Positions 12,135 to 21,646 of a DNA stretch of 64,000 nt are shown here, piece by piece. The DNA lies in NCBI GenBank assembly GCA_024509875.1, contig JAMPIV010008522.1, forward strand, positions 67,001 through 131,000. The letters are read 5' to 3'. The stretch's first letter is position 1; each line of letters starts with the position of its first letter. Both the position numbers and the translations under genes were made by a program. This DNA is from Oreohelix idahoensis. Lineage: Eukaryota > Mollusca > Gastropoda > Stylommatophora > Oreohelicidae. The notes beneath the pieces were generated by a model. That model was given only the letters and a program-made list of their open reading frames with translations. It was not told the DNA's origin and made no database searches.

Positions 12135-12438
12135 ATGGGGGCCAAAGCCTAAAGATGGTTATTTGCCTGTCAAAGACAGAAAGTCAAAATTTTTCAAAAT
12201 GGCGTCAATCATCGTCTGCGCACTGAAATGAAGAGTGGAAGGGATATTCCATAAATATATATCTTCAATTGTGCCTCAAGGTCGTCTTCTAGTCAGAAAG
12301 AGACGTTCCTTCATGAAGTTCAAATGCAAATTCTACACTGTTTGCTGATGATAACGAATTTGTAACGTGAATGCTGGACCAGAGCAGTGTCTTTTTGATG
12401 TCAGCTGTGTTACGTGCTAGGCCTAACCTGGGTCTACT

Positions 12439-12850
12439 CTGAAGGGTCGATGCTTCAAATTCATCTATTGGTGGGACATTGATGCAGGAATTTGAGGGCT
12501 GCATGCATCCAACACTCTATGTCAGCAGAAAACTCACTCCCATTGAGCAGCGCTACCCCATCATTGAAAGGGAGCTGTTGGCCATAGTGTTCTGCTTCTC
12601 CGAATTGCAACGGTATCTCCTGGGAGCTCGATTTACCCTGGAGACTGATTAACGTGCCTTATCTTACCTCAAGACAGCTCGTTTCAAGAATGAAAGAGCC
12701 GCTAGAGCATCTTTGGCTTTACAGCCTTACGATTACGAATTAAAGGCAATCAAGGGCAGCCAGAATGTTGTCGCTGATGTGCTGTCATGCTGCATGAAAC
12801 ATCCGATGGCGCCTTTGAATACTACAGATGTTTCACAATGTCACATGTAA
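12439..12850 (+). pseudogene. Gypsy RNase H remnant
   Basis: Reading from about 12439, the frame gives RVDAS, GGTLMQEFEG, LYVSRKLTPIEQRYP, IERELLAIV and QRYLLGARFTLETD. A TAA then stands where histidine is normal in the TDH motif. Sense continues with ALSYLKTARF, LQPYDYEL, and KGSQNVVADVLS. This is the RNase H region of a Ty3/gypsy pol, inactivated by the stop and by loss of everything upstream. Confidence 0.8.
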
Positions 12851-14065
12851 TCTACAGACATACTTCATGATGACCGTATCAAGAAAAGAATCCACATACA
12901 ATGACCTGGTCATATGAAGAGTTACATGGTCAAGACTATTATTATAGGATTCTCTGACAGTGAATACGATAGTGATGCTTCGAATTAAGCTACTGAGTTA
13001 CATCTTCAGTTACATAAACATTGCTCAAAATGATAAGCAGTCCGCCAAGCAACCTGATGATGCTGCTTTTTTGAAAGTTCAGAATGGACTCATATCTCAT
13101 TCAACTCAGTGTGTTACCTCGAGTATGGTGGTTCAAGGACAGTACGTACATACCACATGCATACTGAAAAATCATTACGTTCGAAAAAGATTACAACTCA
13201 AATTCATTCAGGATATATTGATTGCACTAAATGCTAATTTTCCCAATAAATTGACTTACAGAGCCAGAAAAAGGGAAATAACTACTAAAACTGTCTTGTA
13301 AACTGAAAAGGGGAAACAACAAAGAAATTGCTTCTTGGATTTGACTTGATGAAGAGTCATAATAATTAACATTCATACTCATCATAATAACTTATCGCAT
13401 GGTAAACAATCATGGACATTCTCAAGAATGTATTACTACATACATCGGTGAACTTCATATTGGAAGTGTTTTCTTTGAAATAACTTTGGATCAAGGAAAT
13501 GGACTCCCACTATTGACATTAACTATTGATTAACATTAAATATTTATAGATTGGTGAGTTTTGTTTGACCACAATTGTGTTACAATTACATTCGACTTCA
13601 GTACATTAATGAGCTAATACGCCATACGGTGATTTAATTTCACAACACATGAGAAAAGTATCTTTATTACTTACAGTTATATGTTCCATTCATGACATAT
13701 ATTACTGCAATACACACAATGATTATTCATTTGACATATTGTCGCAGTCACCCATTATTAATTGAGTACCTGGACTGATATATTGATTTCATTTTCCATG
13801 TTGGTTGATATTTACTATAGTGACCTCACACTAGTGTTAAAAGATTTGTATTCTATATAGCCAATGGGTTTTGTAATTCTATTACTTAATTCCACACCCT
13901 AGGTGTTTATTTGTCTACTGTGAAACACAGACATGGGTGCTGTATGACTCATACCAACTGTGAAATTTGATGGTACCATCTTTTCACTCCAGTGATGTTT
14001 TAAACTCACGCCATGTAAATAATGAAAACTGCATTTTCATTATTTAACAGAAGGGGGTAGTAATA
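12851..14065 (+). other. Non-coding 3' interior of the deleted gypsy element
   Basis: I recognise no integrase or envelope motif here. A perfect 11-bp inverted repeat (AATAATGAAAA, 5-base loop, TTTTCATTATT) lies at 14018-14044, immediately before the polypurine tract at 14049-14060. Confidence 0.6.
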
Positions 14066-14765
14066 TGTTATGTGTAAATTTCATAACATTGGTTGTCGAT
14101 GCTCACTTCCTTATTGATTTGTTTGGAGACCGTTGTTGTGGTTTCAGGAAGTGATGTCAGTATGCCTGCTGGCCACTTCTGCAGACGTGAACTTTGTGAG
14201 TCGGCCAGCCAAAGCGTGCCCTGCCGGCATTCGACTGTGTGGTTTCACTAGGTGTAAGACGCTTGTGTATTTTTGCTCCAGAGAGTACATGTTATTCCCT
14301 CTAACTTCATTATGTTGTACCATCACTAGATTACGCATACAACTCTGTGCGTAATGCTAGTTATTTGATTGCAAGTTTGAAAGAGGATGCTGATCGTTAT
14401 GTGAGTGACTTTTTGTTCAATAAAATATATGAAAATGTCCTCGACATGTTTCATTAGTACGAGACTGACGATATAGACCATCATATTGATGCCGTCTGTG
14501 CATGAACATACTCTCTCAGATGTGTAATTGGAGCTGTATTATGTTTAATAAAGATTACCGTGAATAGTCCAATCTGGCCTTTGGACTGTAATTCATATTT
14601 GCAAGTGTACTGTGTGCGGGCGGGAACTAAATGGGTCTCAAACCATTAATCACATAATCTATTACAAGAAAGGCCAAGTCATATGATACAAGTGGATCAT
14701 ATATAGAAGCAGGTTAAGCTGCATACATATCAACCCTTGAGGACGTGTTCCCGAGTCCCGTTTCA
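14066..14765 (+). repeat. 3' LTR of the deleted gypsy element
   Basis: This 700-bp partner of 11429-12134 begins TGTTATGTG right after the purine tract and ends GTTTCA. It is followed by GACAG and the resumption of LINE-A coding sense. Confidence 0.9.
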
Positions 14766-14770
14766 GACAG

Positions 14771-15066
14771 CTTACAGAACCATTTGAGATAAGAACAGGA
14801 GTGTGACAGGGATACCTCTTGTCTCCATTTCTTTTCTTATTAGCAATAGACTGGGTTATGAGAACATCAACAACACACAACAGAAATGGAATCCAGTGGA
14901 CTCTGACTAAGCAGTTGGATGATCTGGATTTTGCTGATGACTTGGCTCTTTTGTCCCATAACCGTAATCAGATGCAGGACAAATTGAAAACACTCGATGA
15001 GAGGTCACAACAATTGGGTCTGAAAATACACTGGGAAAAGTCAAAGATAATGAGAATAAATGCAGG
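14771..15066 (+). pseudogene. LINE-A reverse transcriptase, middle part
   Basis: Sense resumes with LTEPFEIRTGV, then an in-frame TGA where arginine is usual before QG. The catalytic block LDFADDLALLSH follows, then LGLKIHWEKSKIMRINAG. The segment is cut again at 15066 by the 9.4-kb LTR element and continues at 24446. Confidence 0.85.
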
Positions 15067-16036
15067 TGTGAACGGTGGTTTGGTTTTGATAGAGAGAAAG
15101 AATGTAGAAAAATGGTATGGATGGGTTTGGTTGCAGATTATTTGTCGTTAATGAAGGGAGATAAGATGTGTAAGATTAGGCTTTGTCTTAAGGGAAGTAA
15201 CTTAGAATTAAGTCCCTTACAGGTTTGAGTGAGAGAGAAAAAAAGTATTGCACGGGAAAGTCGAGATGCGTAAACACATGTTAGGCGTGAACGAAGAATG
15301 TTGGAACGGGGTTTTGACAGAGTCTGGTTTGAGACGCGCTAGGTGTAGGCAGGGAAAGGTGTTTCTCTCAAGTGTGTAGTTAGATATTGAACGTGCTCAG
15401 CGTAAGATTTGATATTGTTGTATAAGATATATTCGGAGCACTAAAGTGTGTGTGTAAGAAAAAGTGTATTTCAAATGAAGAAACAAAACCAGGTACGTTT
15501 GGACATTTTGATTTATAACTAGCGTATGTAGCTCAGCAGACCAGGTCTGAGCAGTGGACAGTAAACAGATGAAATCTTGGTAAAAGTGACAGCCCTGGCG
15601 GTTAAGGCCAGTTTCTCGTATAGAGATATAACAAGAAACATGGGAAAAGAAACATAAACAGAAGAACGACAGGAAGTTCTGTCTGAATAAATATATGACA
15701 GGTTCTATAGCTGGGACAAGTAATAGTAAGAAGACAAACAAATGTATGTGAAAAATGGATACTGAGATTGTTTGAAACTGAAGATTGTATTTTGCAAGAC
15801 TGCCAACCTTGAAGAGAAAGGTTGGGCACACCATTTTTACAGTTATCAACGTATGTTAATAAAGTTCTACCATTGATATTTTCACTGCTGTTTTGAGTGG
15901 TATCGATTGATAAACAGTGGGTATGAAGAAAAAGTAGAGTCAGTCTGAGTGAAGGAAGTTTCTAGTATTTACTTTACAACACACTATCTACTGAAAGGGC
16001 AGTGGTCCGAATCTTGCAATACGACTCACGGCTACA
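15067..16036 (+). repeat. 5' LTR of the gag-pro/DEK-RS element
   Basis: This 970-bp LTR runs from TGTGAACGG to GGCTACA and is about 99% identical by eye to 23474-24441. The ORFs read on its minus strand occur in both LTR copies and have no recognisable features. Confidence 0.92.
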
Positions 16037-16964
16037 GACTTTCATGGTGCCCGTGACCAGCCCTACAGTAGGCAGTAGCAAAGACAACAGATAACAGGGT
16101 AACTAATGGTGCGAGTAACCAGCCCTACACTAGGATAGCTCAAGAAACTTTTATAACTCAATGATAGTTCAAGAAACTTTTATCAAGCAAGACAGACTCC
16201 ACTCAGATGTCAGTTTCGGCATCACATATTAGGTACGGTTGCGTCAAATATTTTCGTATCTAGCACTACAACGGTCACAGAGTATTTTGATGCACCTGAC
16301 CAGCCCTATACAAGATAAAGATTTAAAAGACTACAGACAGAAAGAAGGTCAAGTTCACTAAGAAGAGATTACACAGAAAGAAAGAATCCTGCGAGCGAAA
16401 AAACAAATCAAGACAAAACAGAAGTCAAGTAAAGTGAAGCGACATCAAAAACAACGAAGTCTATCCAAAGCATCACGAAGGTCAAGTTCATTAAGAAGAT
16501 ACAAATCGAAGGAATCCTGCGAGCTGAAGAAATAAATCAAGACAACACAGAAGTCAAGACATCACGAAGGACAAGTGCACAAGAAGAATATAAAGAACAA
16601 AACAGTCTACATCAACCGACAACCGTCAGAATACAGGTACATGCATGAGATAACAATCTGAATGATCAACAGGCCCAACGCGCAAAAATAATAGTATACA
16701 GCCGTATAAGACAAAAATTGTGTTGATTAATTCTGAAATACTGAGGAGGAGCAAGTGTGTATCCCAATCAAGGAAAACAGATTATGTAACACATAAACAT
16801 TTAGAAACAAATTAAGTTAATTATTAGTGTAGTCAGTTAAATTATGAGAATTAGATTGATAATTGTTTTGTAACTCATAAGAATTATAAATATTGTACAC
16901 AGATATTGGTTAATAATTCTCTTACAGGTCAACCAAGAGATTTATATATTAAATTTTTTTACAG
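16037..16964 (+). other. Leader of the gag-pro/DEK-RS element
   Basis: A PBS-like block (TGGTGCCCGTGACCAGCCC, 16045-16063) recurs in altered form at about 16107 and 16289. A unit of about 140 bp (AAGGTCAAGTTCA...GAATCCTGCGAGC...GAAGTCAAG) is imperfectly repeated at about 16345-16590. Three acceptor-like TTACAGGT words precede the gag start (about 16922-16993), so the leader may be spliced. Confidence 0.6.
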
Positions 16965-19145
16965 GTGTTTCTATTAACACTAACACTTACAGGTCAAGAC
17001 AAGATGCAACAACAACAACAACTTACGGCGGGTTTAGATCCCAATGTGGCTGCTCTTGAGCAGGTAGCTAAGGCTATGACATCCATTAGAAATGAAAGTA
17101 AGTTCCAGAATATCCGGAACAGTATAACACCATATGCAGGGAATCCTACTTTATGTAGAAAATGGTTGCTCGAGATACAAAGATATTGCACTTCGGTCAA
17201 TATGGACCAAGGTGAGTACAAACAAGTTGCATATCTTTCCTCAGGTGGGTTAGTAGTAGATTTTATAAGACGCAGGTTTGACACTGTCCCAGATGAGACA
17301 TGGGAGGAGTTTAGGAAAGAACTAATAAGAAGGTATGCACAAATTACGGATGCATCGTATGCGTGGACGATGCTGAGGAGCATACAACAACAAGCAGAGG
17401 AACCCATTCAAATGTTCAGCGACAGGTTGTTAAACCTAGCTGAAGAAGTTTTCTTGGGGCAACAAATTAACCAGCAAGAGGTGGAAAAACAGTTAGTGGG
17501 CATATTCGTCGATGGGTTGAATGGGGTACCAATTAAATTACATCTCCTCAGGAAGGACCCACAAAACTTGTCACAGGCCATTGCACTTGCTACAGCCGAA
17601 GAGAACCTTAGAAGAAGACTGGACCTCAGGCTTGGTAGAGTGGTTCCATGTGAAGAAACACAGGAAGAACCTATGGAGATAGGACATTGTCAACAAAGAA
17701 GGATAGAAAGACGAGGGAGAGGAATGGAAACGTTTTATAGGTCAATACAGGTAGACCGCGAGCCAATCGTGTGTTATGCTTGCAATAGGCTGGGACATAA
17801 AGCCTTTGCGTGTAATTATAGGCCACTAGAGCCACAACACTCAGTAAGGAGAGTTGAGACCTTTAACCCGAGACATAGTAGACAACACAATAGACAACAA
17901 TATTACAACCAGTCCGAAAAGAATAGACAAGAGAATGAAGTAAACACCAACAGAGGGAGACTCATCAGGGAGATAGTACAACCACATGACAAGACGGAGA
18001 AAGGATATATTGATACAATAAGTGGAAGGCAACCACAAGTGAACATGATAGGAAGGGCACATGTTAGGTATAACCAACAACCATACCATAGACAATGGGC
18101 CAGAGTACACCATCCTGCAAGTTGGTTTGACAAGAAAGGATGGCTACAAAAGACATGTCAAGAATACAGGAATAGGAAGATGAATTGGGATGGTTCAGTT
18201 ATAAACAGGAACAAATATGAAACGAGAAATATATGTACAGATCGCGAAATTGGGAAATGGAAATGTAACCAATATCAATATAAACAGGGACATAATAGAA
18301 CATGGAATAACAGGGACAGGACACTCCCGACTTTCAACAGCAATTATGGATCAGGACATTGGGACAGCGTGAATAGGAGAAGAACTAGAATAGATTTGAG
18401 GAATTTTGTTGGAGACATCAGGAGAGGAGTCAAAGACAAGAAAATACAAATAAATGAAATTGAAAAACAAGAAAGAAAACAACGTATCCATAAAAGAAGA
18501 CAAGTAGCAACAGCAATCGAGCTAGCTCATAAACCAGTCCCTTGCTCATGTATTGTCGAAATACACGGAAGGAGATATAGAGCATTGGTAGACTCAGGGG
18601 CTACTGTAAGCCTTATTAGGTTTGGACTTTATAAACAGATACGAGGCGTAGCTCAATACAGAAAGTCACAAAATACACTTACCTCGGTGTCAGGAGAAAA
18701 CCTGAAAGTGATGGGAACAGCTATGGTGCAAATGAGAATTGGCAATATGATCGTGGAACACACGTTCACCATTGTGAAGGGGATGACGAGAAATATCATA
18801 CTAGGACGTGATTTTCTGCTAAAACATAAGGCTCAAGTACATTTTGATACTCACCAACTGAAGATACATGGCGAATGCATCAGGTTACAGGACGACGTAT
18901 ACATAGCGTCCATAATCCGAAACAGAACAACAGTTACGCTGCGACCGAATGAAGTCGGTATTGTTCAAGGCAAGTTGAAAAGATCCCCATATTTCAACCA
19001 AGGACAAACGGTCTTAACACTCGACTGGGAAGATGGAGATATACTAGATGAACCCGGACTAGAAATGGTAGAAGGAATAGTACAAATTGGAAAAAGACAA
19101 CAATTTCCAACGATGATTATAAACACCACGGGAAAAAACAGTTAG
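16965..19145 (+). CDS. Gag-protease polyprotein of the LTR element
   Basis: This intact 726-residue frame likely starts at Met14 (17004), just after acceptor-like sites, giving a Gln-rich N-terminus. Residues about 45-230 resemble a Ty3/gypsy capsid (WLLEIQRYC, WEEFRKELIRRYAQ, FSDRLLNLAEEVF). A CCHC zinc knuckle, CYACNRLGHKAFAC, sits at 270-283, followed by a basic, Arg/Asn/Gln-rich stretch. An aspartic protease has its catalytic DSGA at 543-546 and the flap-end LGRDFLL at about 613. The frame ends at a stop in the linker that normally leads to RT. In the +1 frame across that stop the familiar RIPRGFVLGR linker is readable, but no RT follows. Gag would form particles and the protease would mature them. 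Confidence 0.88.
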   Translation: MFLLTLTLTGQDKMQQQQQLTAGLDPNVAALEQVAKAMTSIRNESKFQNIRNSITPYAGNPTLCRKWLLEIQRYCTSVNMDQGEYKQVAYLSSGGLVVDFIRRRFDTVPDETWEEFRKELIRRYAQITDASYAWTMLRSIQQQAEEPIQMFSDRLLNLAEEVFLGQQINQQEVEKQLVGIFVDGLNGVPIKLHLLRKDPQNLSQAIALATAEENLRRRLDLRLGRVVPCEETQEEPMEIGHCQQRRIERRGRGMETFYRSIQVDREPIVCYACNRLGHKAFACNYRPLEPQHSVRRVETFNPRHSRQHNRQQYYNQSEKNRQENEVNTNRGRLIREIVQPHDKTEKGYIDTISGRQPQVNMIGRAHVRYNQQPYHRQWARVHHPASWFDKKGWLQKTCQEYRNRKMNWDGSVINRNKYETRNICTDREIGKWKCNQYQYKQGHNRTWNNRDRTLPTFNSNYGSGHWDSVNRRRTRIDLRNFVGDIRRGVKDKKIQINEIEKQERKQRIHKRRQVATAIELAHKPVPCSCIVEIHGRRYRALVDSGATVSLIRFGLYKQIRGVAQYRKSQNTLTSVSGENLKVMGTAMVQMRIGNMIVEHTFTIVKGMTRNIILGRDFLLKHKAQVHFDTHQLKIHGECIRLQDDVYIASIIRNRTTVTLRPNEVGIVQGKLKRSPYFNQGQTVLTLDWEDGDILDEPGLEMVEGIVQIGKRQQFPTMIINTTGKNS

Positions 19146-19182
19146 AATACCAAGAGGATTTGTATTAGGAAGGGTACAACTG

Positions 19183-19458
19183 ATGGAAGGTCAGGAAGGA
19201 AATATGGAATACCAAGAAAAGCACCAAATACAAGAAACTATGAACAATAACAACGCGCGTCAGAGACAAAATCGGAAACCACAAACAGTGGTGGTACCAC
19301 AACATAGAGTTAACAAGATATACAGAGAGCAGAAGAAAGTGGAAACAAGGAAGCAGGACAAGGTAGGAATCAAGGAAGATGTATGCACACCATTCAGACT
19401 CAATGCAGTGTTAGGAGAGAAAAAAGCACACAAAAGAGAATGGAATACAGAGAGTTAA
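19183..19458 (+). CDS. Small ORF in +1 frame after gag-protease
   Basis: This 91-residue polar, Gln/Asn/Lys-rich frame is open upstream to about 19130, where its codons read as the protease-RT linker (IPRGFVLGRVQ). It may therefore be reached by +1 frameshifting or be the stump of a former pol frame. It ends 16 bases before the next ORF. Beyond the linker I recognise no domain. Confidence 0.45.
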   Translation: MEGQEGNMEYQEKHQIQETMNNNNARQRQNRKPQTVVVPQHRVNKIYREQKKVETRKQDKVGIKEDVCTPFRLNAVLGEKKAHKREWNTES

Positions 19459-19474
19459 CGGTGTAACAGAAAAG

Positions 19475-21646
19475 ATGGAAAGGATCAAAATACCTCAACC
19501 AAGTATAGAGCAGTTGAGGAAAGAAATAAAAGCCATCCTTGGAAGAACTAAACCAGACATCGTGGTACTAAAGGAGGTGCAGAAAATTCTGGAAGAAAAG
19601 TTTGATATAGACTTATCACAAAGAAAGGAAGAAATCTACAAGCTTGTCGTAGATGAAATAGAGGAAGATAGACCGATGGATATAAGAGGCTATATAAGGA
19701 GCCATAGTATGTATAGTATGAGAGGCAGTGTTCAAGAAAGATGTACACGGATTCCCAATAACACACCACACTACACGGAAGGACATAAACAACATAACAA
19801 TACACATGAACGGATAGGAACACGTAGAATTGAAGCAACACAAAAGGATAGTGACTGGAAGGAGTCTAACAGGATAGGAGACAACTGGAGAGTAGGATGG
19901 GAAGATGACTATGGAGAAACATCAACTGGTAGTCAGAGTCGCACAATGGCAGGAAGAACACACGTCCATGCAGAACCAGAAACAACATCTGATCGGTTAA
20001 CCCCAACCCCCCAAGTCTTACACAGCGAACAAGAGGAGATGGGCACATATAGGCCAGAAGAAGACAGGATACAAGTATGGCAGGATACAGAGAGTAAACA
20101 GTACAATGCGATTCTAGAAGATACGACAGGAATAAGGAAACAATGGAATAATATTGAAACAGAAATAGATGCACCGTACAAACATACGAGAGCTGCAGAA
20201 CAAAGAAACAGAGCACAGGAGCAGCAGCTATTGAAACAAAAGGAGCAACAGATAGATACTAAACAACAAAGTGGTGCAAGTCAAACTCAGAATATAGAGG
20301 ACACATCAGCTAAAGATTCAGATACGCAGGAAGAGATGGAGGAAGAAAATATAAGAGGGATGAAGAGACAGCGGTCGTCATCATCAGACGATTCAGAGGA
20401 TTACAGAAGGCGTCTAGCAAAGTTGAGACATGTAGAAGAGGTCAGACTAAAGAGGAAGAATAAAGTAAGAAATAGTAGTGTAGCGGAGATGAAGGACATA
20501 CGGGCAATTGTTCAATATATGGACAGGAAATTTGAAGAATTGGAAAAGGAGAAATATAGTCATAGAGAAGTGCAAAAGGAACTAGATAGAAAGACCAAGG
20601 GAACGGGTCAATGGGAAATAGACAGTATCGACCAGGGAAGGTCGAAGAAAAACAAAGAGCAAGAAGGAAATAAAGATAGAACAAAAATAGAACAGTTAAC
20701 TGCACTGTGTGCAGATTTAGAGAGGAAGTTGGAAGAGTTAGAAAGCAAACAGGATATGAATAGACACACATCAGAGAAAAAGGAAGATGTAACAGCACCT
20801 GGGGCAGGTGATGATATAAAGAAAGCCATAGAGAAGGCGACGCAGAAAGAGGAAGAAGTTCAGAAACATGAAAGTAGTAGAAGTGCAGATCGACGAGAAT
20901 ACCGATCTAAGAGTAGAGATACTGAGGAGGCAAGTAGGGATACGGGTCGAAGAGAATACCGATCCAAGAGCAGAGAGGCTAGTAATAGGAGAGATACGAG
21001 TCGAGGAGAATACCGATTCAGGACTAGAGAGAGCGAGGAGAATAGGAGAGATAATAGTAGAGAAATAAGAAGGGATACGGATCGAAGGGATTTCCGATCC
21101 AATAGCCGAGATAGGCTGAGAAATAGAAGAGAAGATAGAAGAGATACGGGTCGACGGGAATACCTATCCAAGAGTCCAGAGGGATTAGATACACAGAGAA
21201 ATAGAACACATACAGATCGAGGGAATTACCGATCTAAGAGCCGGGAGGCTAGAAAGGAGGAAGAGAGAGGAAATACGGATCGAAGGGAGTACCGATCCAA
21301 GAGCCGAGAGGCTAGAAAGGGAGATAGAAATAGGAGTAGTAGTATGAGAGATACTAGGAGTACAAGTCGAGGTAGAGACAAATTAAAGAGTACAGGGAGT
21401 ACGAGAAGGGAAGAAATGGAAGATAGAGGGAAACCGAGGCAAACGGTTGACGGAGTAAGAAGTAAGGAGGTCGAGAGAAACTCGAGAGATACACGAGATA
21501 CAGAGGTGGAGAGGAAGCAAAGTGTTGACGAGGTTAGACGAGAAGAGGAGACTCAAGATTTGGATAAACAGATAGAGTTAGAAGCGCTTAGAGCCAGAGA
21601 GGCTAGGATGATGGAGATGCTAAAATTGATGAATAAGTTAGCATAG
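19475..21646 (+). CDS. DEK-C-like and RS-repeat protein carried by an LTR element
   Basis: This intact 723-residue ORF occupies the place of pol. Residues about 8-62 match the DEK C-terminal domain pattern: PSIEQLRKEIKAIL, VLKEVQKILEEKF, then DIDLSQRKEEI. DEK-C is a small helical DNA/chromatin-binding domain. A long polar, Gln- and acid-rich middle follows. A predicted coiled coil at about 329-435 includes KFEELEKEKYSHREVQKEL and DLERKLEELESK. From about 468 to 652 a decapeptide close to RREYRSKSRE recurs seven times in an Arg/Ser/Glu-rich region resembling splicing-factor RS domains. A short helical end (ALRAREARMMEMLKLMNKL) closes it. It could bind chromatin or RNA-processing factors, but that role is inference. 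No catalytic motif of RT or integrase is present. Confidence 0.75.
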   Translation: MERIKIPQPSIEQLRKEIKAILGRTKPDIVVLKEVQKILEEKFDIDLSQRKEEIYKLVVDEIEEDRPMDIRGYIRSHSMYSMRGSVQERCTRIPNNTPHYTEGHKQHNNTHERIGTRRIEATQKDSDWKESNRIGDNWRVGWEDDYGETSTGSQSRTMAGRTHVHAEPETTSDRLTPTPQVLHSEQEEMGTYRPEEDRIQVWQDTESKQYNAILEDTTGIRKQWNNIETEIDAPYKHTRAAEQRNRAQEQQLLKQKEQQIDTKQQSGASQTQNIEDTSAKDSDTQEEMEEENIRGMKRQRSSSSDDSEDYRRRLAKLRHVEEVRLKRKNKVRNSSVAEMKDIRAIVQYMDRKFEELEKEKYSHREVQKELDRKTKGTGQWEIDSIDQGRSKKNKEQEGNKDRTKIEQLTALCADLERKLEELESKQDMNRHTSEKKEDVTAPGAGDDIKKAIEKATQKEEEVQKHESSRSADRREYRSKSRDTEEASRDTGRREYRSKSREASNRRDTSRGEYRFRTRESEENRRDNSREIRRDTDRRDFRSNSRDRLRNRREDRRDTGRREYLSKSPEGLDTQRNRTHTDRGNYRSKSREARKEEERGNTDRREYRSKSREARKGDRNRSSSMRDTRSTSRGRDKLKSTGSTRREEMEDRGKPRQTVDGVRSKEVERNSRDTRDTEVERKQSVDEVRREEETQDLDKQIELEALRAREARMMEMLKLMNKLA

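Larger units (their letters stand above)
11429..14765 (+). mobile_element. Internally deleted gypsy-type LTR retrotransposon
   Basis: Two near-identical LTRs of about 700 bp (11429-12134 and 14066-14765) begin TGTTATGTG and end in CA. They are flanked by the 5-bp duplication GACAG at 11424-11428 and 14766-14770. A polypurine tract, AGAAGGGGGTAG, lies just before the right LTR. The internal part is only 1.9 kb and keeps a broken RNase H remnant; no gag, protease, RT core or integrase was found. The small LTR differences suggest a fairly recent insertion into LINE-A. Confidence 0.9.

Noticed and set aside
20442..21209. Several minus-strand ORFs of 60-118 residues rich in Ser/Leu/Tyr
   Set aside because: They are antisense shadows of the purine-rich RS-repeat ORF.
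19475..21646. Reading the 723-residue ORF as an envelope protein
   Set aside because: There is no signal peptide, transmembrane segment or glycosylated cysteine-rich domain. The composition is polar with RS repeats.
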